Origin: Tanypteryx hageni
Taxonomy: Eukaryota; Arthropoda; Insecta; Odonata; Petaluridae
Direction of reading: 5' to 3'
Assembly: GCA_028673005.1 (NCBI GenBank)
Contig: CM054118.1
Coordinates: forward strand, 86,305,855-86,369,854
DNA length: 64,000 nt
Below, one piece after another: positions 57,400 to 64,000 of this stretch. Below the pieces are notes generated by a model. That model was not told the DNA's origin. It saw only the letters and a list, made by a program, of their open reading frames with translations, and did no database searches. Position 1 is the first letter of the stretch; every line of letters starts with the position of its first letter. The position numbers and the translations under genes are program-made.

Positions 57400-57790
57400 G
57401 AGCCCTTTTCGGAAGGTCCCTCCTAGCGACCGCGCGGTACGGCGCCCTCCCCACGCCCCGCCTCCACGCCACATAGAGCACCTCACCTTCACCCGGAGAC
57501 GTAGGGCCCGCCGAGAGGCCGCAACGCGTTCTCGTTCCTCTAATGGCAGTTTATATGGGAAACGTGTCCTCTCGCGCCATCCCGCCTCGCCCCCCGCCCC
57601 GCCCTCACCACCGCCCCCAACTCTCCTCCCCACGGAACCATCTGGCCGCCACATTCCGTAGCCGCCTTCCACCCGTTCCACTCGCACCCGCAGAACAATG
57701 CTCACGTATTGATTCGGTCCGATTCACACGCAGAGGGCGCAGGCATAACACGCGCCGCAGAGTGGCGCTGCCGTGTCAACAAGGTAAACA
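57400..57790. other. CpG-rich stretch, possible promoter or first exon
   Basis: GC-rich with many CpG, in sharp contrast to its flanks. It ends with CAACAAG followed by GTAAAC (57784), a donor-like sequence on the plus strand. Frames over it are Pro/Arg-rich and unrecognisable. It could be the promoter/5' UTR of a gene beyond the window or only a GC-rich island. Confidence 0.3.
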
Positions 57791-58041
57791 AATGAGTGGA
57801 GAGGGAGGAAAATATAAGAGAGAGAGATGTGTATGGGGGAGAGAGAGAGAAAAAAGAGAAGTTAAGCCGGTCAAGTGACGTGCAGAGTAGTTTAAAGAGA
57901 TTAAAAATTGACCTATGGAGAATGAGAGTGGATGGGAGAAATGATGGGGAAGAGGATAGTGAGAAAGTGAAGGCAGGGAATGGAGGAGGGCGGCAAATAT
58001 TAGAGGGAGAGAAGGAAGGGTGGGGATGAATAGGAGGGATA

Positions 58042-58200
58042 AATAGATAGATAGATAACCGTCTTTATTCGAGCGAAATTTGGACCATAAGGTCCATTCT
58101 TACTTTTACCCCTTCGTCAATATCATGAATATTAAAAATAAAGGTATTACAATAAACAGAATATAAAAATATATAACTGAAGACATTTAAGTTTGTTGGG
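58042..58200 (-). mobile_element. Non-LTR retrotransposon 3' end, fragment 1
   Basis: On the minus strand: GGACC...GGTCCAAATTTCGCTCG, AATAAAG and then a (TATC)n tail at 58042-58055. That is a LINE 3' UTR with polyadenylation-like word and tetranucleotide tail. 5'-truncated, no coding part seen. Confidence 0.5.
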
Positions 58201-58241
58201 AAAACCTAGGTAAAAACATGATTGTTCTTCCTAGTGAAACT

Positions 58242-58700
58242 CGGAAGGGAGGGAGGGAGAGGAGGGAGAGAGGGAGGGTGGAAGGGAGAGAGAGGAGGGA
58301 GGGAGGGAGAGGCGGGCGGGAGGGAGAGGAGAGAGGGAGGGAGATGAGAGAGGGAGGGAAATGAGAGAGGGAGAGGAGAGAAGGAGGGAGAGGAGGGAGG
58401 GAGAAAGGGAGGGAGAGGAGGGTGGGAGGGTAGCAGAGGAAGGAGGGAGAGGAGGGAGAGAGGGAGGGATAGGAGGGAGGGAGAGAGGAGGGAGAGAGGG
58501 AGGGATAGGAGGGAGGGAGAGAGGAGGGAGAGAGGGAGGGATAGGAGGGAGGGAGAGAGGAGGGAGGGAGAGGAGGAAGGGAGGGAGGGAGGGAGAGGAT
58601 TGAGGGAGGGAGAGGCGGGAGGGAGAAGAGGGAGGGAGGCAGAGGAGGGAGGGAGGGAGAGGAGGCAGGGAGAGAGAGGAGGGAGAGGAGGGTGGGAAGG
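58242..58700. repeat. GA-rich minisatellite
   Basis: GAGGGAGGGAGAGGAG-type. A 36-bp unit containing GAGGGAGGGATAGGAGG is repeated three times at about 58465-58575. The 228-codon Pro/Ser/Leu frame on the minus strand is spurious. Confidence 0.9.
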
Positions 58701-58705
58701 AGAGG

Positions 58706-58800
58706 ATTGATTGATTGATTTGGTCTTTATTTGGGGCGAGATTGAGACTAGGAAGTCCCATCTTCCACCTAACCCCTAAAATACTGTCAGAAGTGGGAGG
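58706..58800 (-). mobile_element. Non-LTR retrotransposon 3' end, fragment 2
   Basis: On the minus strand: GTGGAAGATGGGACTTCC, CAAATAAAGACC, then an (AATC)n tail at 58706-58720. It has the same layout as fragment 1 but a different sequence, and lies in the same GA-rich tract. Confidence 0.5.
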
Positions 58801-59184
58801 GAGTGAGAGGAGGGAGGGAGATTCAAGGACAAGGGGAGAAGGAATGAGGGAAATGAGGTGAAGATGATTGAAATAATCCGACCTGATGAGTATTTTACAG
58901 CTCTCCCATAAAGACACAATGTCACCGCAAAAGTGAGCTAAAAAGGGGGCCGTCGCGTGGCAAAGTCGTAAACTTGCCGTAAAATATCACGCGAACCACT
59001 TCTCATTAGGAAAGATTCTCTTCGTTGAATGAAAATGAGATGATGCTTTGACGGCCTTCCGATCAAAACAAAAGAAAAACGCTAATTCGTTTTCATATCT
59101 GGGAATCCAATAACTCCGGCGATTTTTCCTTCTTATCGATTTCTTTAATCACTTTCCTTCGGGAGAATGTTTTCCAATTTTGCA

Positions 59185-59188
<4 letters not shown>

Positions 59189-59227
<39 letters not shown>

Positions 59228-59284
59228 CTCTCTCTCTCTCTTTCTCTCTCGCTCTCTCTCTCTCGCTCTCGCTTTCACTCTCTC
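59189..59284. repeat. (CT)n microsatellite
   Basis: A CT run with a few CG and TT interruptions. Confidence 0.95.
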
Positions 59285-59904
59285 AGACGCAGAATCATTC
59301 GAATTCCGGGAATTCTATATTGAAACAACTCGCAGCATTTTCGAAATTTAGGACGCACTAAACATCTTTATTCTTTTAATATAGATAATCTTCCAATAGA
59401 AAAATACATAAAAACTTTATAAATTATTGTGGTATGGAAAGAATTCGCAGAGGAAATCTTTTATAAGATAAAGTATTATAGTTCGGAACACACTAAAAAA
59501 ACTCATTAGATTGATTTATCTTTCGATTAAAAGCAAATGCCTTTATAATATCCCTGTTATCAGTTTTACGACATATCTTCAATAATAATTATAATTTAAT
59601 AAATTAATGTAAAATATCAGGCATTTGCCGATTAAGTTGGACAGTTTCCGACGCGATGTGTACATCGCTGTAATAAGACATCTAGACATGTGTCAGGCGA
59701 GAAGTGAGTCGCGAATCCGTGTATTCGCCATAAACGATTCATTACGCGTCAGCCGTGTTTTGCTCTTTTAATATGATTTTGAATGACGGGCACTTTGGCC
59801 TCAGTCTTCACGGCCGTTGAAGGCATTTCGCGCAAATGGCACTCGAAAATAAGATTCCCTTCGAATGGGACAGAGCGTTCCCGAAATATCGGTCCTCTCG
59901 CTGA

Positions 59905-60085
59905 TTCCATTTCCCCTCTACCCCACCTACCTTCCCACTCCCCTCTCCACCTCCCTTCCCCCTCCCCTCCCCTCCCCACCTCTCTCCCTCCTCCCATTCC
60001 CTCCCTATCTCTCCCACCCCTCTCCCCATCTCTCCCACCCCTCTCCCCGTCTCTCCCCCTCTTTTACCCGGGGCCCATTCCCCTC
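59905..60085. repeat. C/T-rich low-complexity tract
   Basis: CCCCTCTCCCCATCTCTCCCA-like units; the ORFs over it are spurious. Confidence 0.85.
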
Positions 60086-60089
60086 CCGC

Positions 60090-62990
60090 CCCTCAAGAAT
60101 TCAATCCGAGGGGTCATAATTCGGAATGAGAGCGAAAAGGAGGAAATTGCTATGAAGGGAGGAAAAAGGTCCAATTCGGTCCAAATCGCTCCATGGGATG
60201 CTGGGTAATTTGGCTTGTCCGGATGGGCGGGAGAACCGACAAATGACGCGGCTCACGGATGAGGCCTTTCTCCTCTGGGGAGTGGGAGTGGAGGGGCTTT
60301 AGAATGGAGCCTCTCTCTCTCTCTCTTCTCCAGAGCGTTCGTAAGCCGACTTACTCGTGAGGCGAAATGAGCCGAGGACATCTTCGCTGACCGCGACAAC
60401 TCTGTGAATGCGGTTTTCTAGCTGATGTTCCGGAATAAATTTCATTACAACTTGGAAATTAGTAATTTATTTCACAGCACTTCGAAGATGAAGTTTAATT
60501 AATAAAATTTAATCGTACGAAATAAATTCAATGCTGAATCGTCGAGTTCATTGAATGGTTGTTTCCTATTTTGATGATTTTAACCTTATTTTTTCGTCGA
60601 TAGAAAATTTCTAAGTTCTACGAATGAAAATATAAGTTACTATAGCCAGGGAAAATATTAAATGGTTTACCTTTTTATTTTTACCGCTTTACCGTTAAAT
60701 ATTTATCAAGTTGATTGTTTCGCTTTGCAGCATGCAAAACCGGTAAAAATTCTCCTCTCAAAGGCGGATTGAAATTTTCTTTTTAAACTTCTTATCTATA
60801 ATTTTCCAATTTCCATTTAACTTTTATTCTATTTCAAAACTCTTAAGCGAGAAAATGTTTTATTTCAGATTTTTCTTATGATTCATTCCTTTTCGGGACA
60901 AGTCTTTTTTTAAGTTTCCATTTTATTTTCATTTTCTCTAACTTCTAAAGATTACCTTTCCCTTTCTCGCTTCTTACACTCACCCTTTCAATCATTCACT
61001 TTCCGCTCTTTAACCAGCTCTCCGTCTTACTTCATTCAACTCATAAAACATTAAAGTTAATTTTAAAATACAACAGTTTGACTCTTTGCTTGTATTCTGA
61101 CAAATTTATTTGATAAAAATATCCGGCTATCTGACTAAATTATCTTTAAACACCACAAATTAATTTTCATTATTGCCTTCGTTCTCCAGTTGTTATCCAT
61201 AGATGTCACTTAGATAATTGGTCGCGATGATCTTCAATTCTTTTATCGAAAATAACAGCAGGATAAGAACTTTATAAAATATGTAATAAGGATCTCTCGG
61301 TCTGATTTAATAATTAGAGACTCTTCTTTCTTTATCAATATTTATGCAATGTTGTTTAATGTTGCATAATACAGTTCCATCACTCACAAGAACCGCATTC
61401 GCCCGTGGTCTGGATCGATGGACGGCGATGGTTCCTTCATCCGCCACTGCACCCAACCGAACTCCTAACAATAGGACCGTTGGTTTCAACACAGGAAACA
61501 AAAACTGTCGATACAGATGTTTAAAACTATTACGATAATTAAATCTATTGGTAACACATCCGAAGTTTCCACATAAATATTAACCATAAACGGCAGAATA
61601 AATTTAAATTCCGTCGCTCAAGGCGAACGGAGGAGTTATTTAAGAAATAAAATGAAGCTAACCTTTTTGTATTTTTTATATTAAAATAATCTGATAATTT
61701 CATAAAATTCTCATTGTTAAAAATTCAGAAAATTCCCGTTTTTTCTGGCATCAAACAAATTTTTAGCTAATTCGGTATGAATCAGATTCGAAAAAAATAT
61801 AGCTACTGCGTTCTTTTGGCTGTACAACTGTCCATGTCTAAAGTTCTTATCTTATTTCTTACCAGTTCAGATACAGGCATACGACGCTTTGTGCGACCTC
61901 GTTTTGCGCGGATTTTACTTAGCGCGAAATTTTCAGGAACCGATCTGTCGCGCAAAGCGAGGTATGACAGTATAGGAAATTCACGATTGAAGTTCGACGG
62001 GTTTGCATAGCAATAACGGCGAAATGATGCGTTCCTTCCTTACTTAAGAAATAAAATCTATGGACATGCGCTCAGACTCACAGAAAGTATATATGTACTC
62101 TAGTATCCCTTTTTTATCTAGTGCCGTTTTCCAGAAATGCCGGTTTTACGGAATGAAAAAATAGACGTTAGAATTTCAATCTGTCCCGTTATAGTTTCAA
62201 GGATAATGAAGTTCTTTAGTAAAATAATTGCTAAAAACCAGGTGTGAAAATAAAATACATGAGGCATGTCATGAATCCAGATTTGGACAACATAGCGTTT
62301 TAATGGTCACATTAAATGAAATCCCACGACTCATGTATCTAAACGTAACTTACGCAACTTCAAGCACTTTAAGATCAAATTTTTGTGCTTTGCTGTTACG
62401 TTGTTTTATGTACTGCTTTTAAAAACCATCATCTCAAATGAACAATCGTTATTTTCCAAGGTTATTCATATAATTCTGTATTTCACTAGAATTCTATGGG
62501 AACATAATCCAATATCGGTTTTAAGGAAAATACTTTTATGCAGAACGGACCCAAAAGTCACTCCATAAAAAGGGAATTTTTTTGTAATCAGACGATTAAT
62601 CAACATTGAAGCATGGTCGATTCGTAAGAATTTACCGGATCGAGAAATGGAATGACTTTCACAGATCAAAATTTTATGTATACCTAGATGAAATCTTAAT
62701 TATGCTGCATTATGTTACGTCCTTTACGTCGTGGATAATCTAATCAAGCTTAATGAAGACTCAAAGGTGTCGAAAATCGACTGCCATACCAATATTTTCT
62801 AGCAATACTTCCAAGCTGCTTCTTCCTGATATATACGCTGACCTTCCATCGCAACGCGGAATGTAAGCGCGTAGAGGACGCCATTCTTCTATCCACAGTA
62901 AGTGCAAAGAAAGGATCGAACACCACGTCGCCGCAAAGAGAGCCGTATACGCGGGGACTTCGGGTGCAATTTTGGGAGCGTCTCGTTTTT
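60090..62990. other. No gene recognised
   Basis: Mostly AT-rich. A GC-richer patch at 61380-61470 contains, on the minus strand, CAGTGGCGGATGAAGG, like the terminus of hAT MITEs such as 30529, but a partner end was not found. Short ORFs lack recognisable domains. Confidence 0.4.
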
Positions 62991-62996
62991 CCAGGA

Positions 62997-63250
62997 GGGT
63001 GGCGGAGCGATTAAAGCGTTGGTCTTCCACGCAGCGGTTCCAGGTTTGAATCCGGCGGAGGGCGGATTTTTCAATAAGGGATTGTCCCGCTCCCTACTTG
63101 TGTCACTTGAGGAGACCACGCAAGTCAGCGCTCCGTCCCTCGGAAGGGACGTTAAGCAGTTGGCCCCCTTGGTGCTCTTCGTCAAGAGTAGTCTAATGCC
63201 TGCACCGGGTTTCCCTCCTACCTTGTGAGTGTGTTCGGTGTTGATGGAGT
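62997..63250 (+). mobile_element. tRNA-derived SINE, copy 4 (different head)
   Basis: The plus-strand head GGTGGCGGAGCGATTAAAGC with B box GGTTTGAATCC differs from the heads of copies 1-3. The body (CCGTCCCTCGGAAGGGACG, TTAAGCAGTTGGCCCC, GCACCGGGTTTCCC) and tail (GTGTTCGGTGTTGA) match copy 1. Confidence 0.75.
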
Positions 63251-64000
63251 AATGGTTATTATAACACCGTACAACACTGAAATTTGCCCCGACTTAAAAC
63301 TAGGTGATTTTTACGTAGTCATATGCGCTGATTACGAAAATGAAAGCCGTTTTTCCATATCACCTAAAGTTGCTGCGGAACACGTCGATTTATATGTACG
63401 AAAGCGGCCGCCGCGGATCCACTTGGCGCGCGCGTGTTGCAGGCAATCCCGAAAAAAGCGCTAATGCACTCCTGTATTTTTATGACACTTTTGCGGTAAT
63501 GAACTTTGAGGAACGACATTGTATCACAATGTTTACGATAACTTTGTCAGTCCTCCCTTCTCCTTTGCGTACCGCGCATTCCAGTACGAGAGTTCGTTCA
63601 AGAATACGCGTATTTTTTAACTATTAATCTATTAATCGAGTTTAGGAGTACTTTTTATGTGAACAGTGAAATTCAAAAGTGGGAGAATCGCTTATTAATT
63701 CATAATATATTTTACACTTAATTTTTTTCTCGTGATGTCTCGCAAATGTGTCAATTCGCCGAAATTATTTTGTTACGTGTGCGGTGAATATACCCCATTT
63801 CCCTACGAAAATCCATTTCTCCTTTAGTGAAAAAGGCTTATGAGTTGTATTTTGGATGCAAAGTTTGGGATGAAGATAAGAGTTGGGCACCACACATATG
63901 TTGCAGTAGATGTTCTCGATACTCTCGATACCGGCAAAATGGCACCCACCAGTCAATGCCGTTTGCTGTTCCTATGGTTTGGAGAGAGCAGAAGGATCAC
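63251..64000. other. No gene recognised
   Basis: At 63404-63432 there is a CG-rich cluster of rare restriction-site words. The rest is AT-rich with short, unrelated ORFs. Confidence 0.4.

Noticed and set aside
57323..57878. Overlapping 109-112 codon ORFs in the CpG-rich block
   Set aside because: GC-rich composition removes stops in several frames at once; no domain or consistent frame.
58231..58917. 228-codon minus-strand Pro/Ser/Leu ORF
   Set aside because: Low-complexity translation of a GA-rich tandem repeat.
61307..61538. 64-codon ORFs on both strands in a GC-richer patch
   Set aside because: No recognisable domain. The patch more resembles a hAT MITE end, but its partner was not found, so neither was called firmly.

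Overview
This window looks like part of a nuclear genome of an arthropod, probably an insect. It is mostly AT-rich, its one recognisable host gene is split by spliceosomal (GT-AG) introns, and the rest is dominated by eukaryotic mobile elements: non-LTR retrotransposons, Penelope-like sequence, hAT, MULE and DUF4817-type DNA transposons, tRNA-derived SINEs, (TA)n microsatellites and purine/pyrimidine-rich minisatellites. Species cannot be named from the sequence alone.

Region 1 (2.3-17.6 kb, + strand) is a complete four-exon gene for a Golgi type II carbohydrate sulfotransferase of the HNK-1/chondroitin-dermatan family (CHST8-14 type). The exons are 2363-2725, 10878-11145, 14034-14302 and 17178-17630. 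They join in frame to 450 codons and carry both PAPS-binding motifs. Introns 1-3 hold hAT elements, a tRNA-like inverted repeat pair, a foldback element and, in intron 3, a 2-kb MULE with a decayed transposase on the opposite strand.

Region 2 (17.6-32.3 kb) has no recognisable host gene. It contains a 1.8-kb hAT element with a perfect 8-bp target duplication, further hAT MITEs, foldback elements, the 3' end of a non-LTR element, a tRNA-like repeat, and a Penelope-like fragment interrupted by a hAT MITE.

Region 3 (32.3-40.0 kb) is the most structured part. A near-perfect 128-bp-arm palindrome lies among (TA)n tracts, followed by a CR1-like LINE (PHD finger, coiled coil and SGNH esterase-like ORF1; endonuclease-RT ORF2). 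The LINE is interrupted in its endonuclease by a Penelope-like remnant with 100-bp inverted terminal repeats and an 8-bp target duplication. That remnant is itself interrupted by a 5'-truncated LINE of another family with an intact 736-codon RT frame.

Region 4 (40-64 kb) has no recognisable host gene. It holds several long CT/GA- or G-rich minisatellites (40.2-40.9, 44.9-46.0, 49.4-49.7, 58.2-58.7, 59.9-60.1 kb), a 1.4-kb hAT element, a decayed DUF4817 (HTH) transposon, small hAT MITEs and three SINE copies with a common tail segment but different tRNA-like heads. A CpG-rich stretch near 57.4-57.8 kb could be a promoter or first exon of a gene outside the window; this is speculative.
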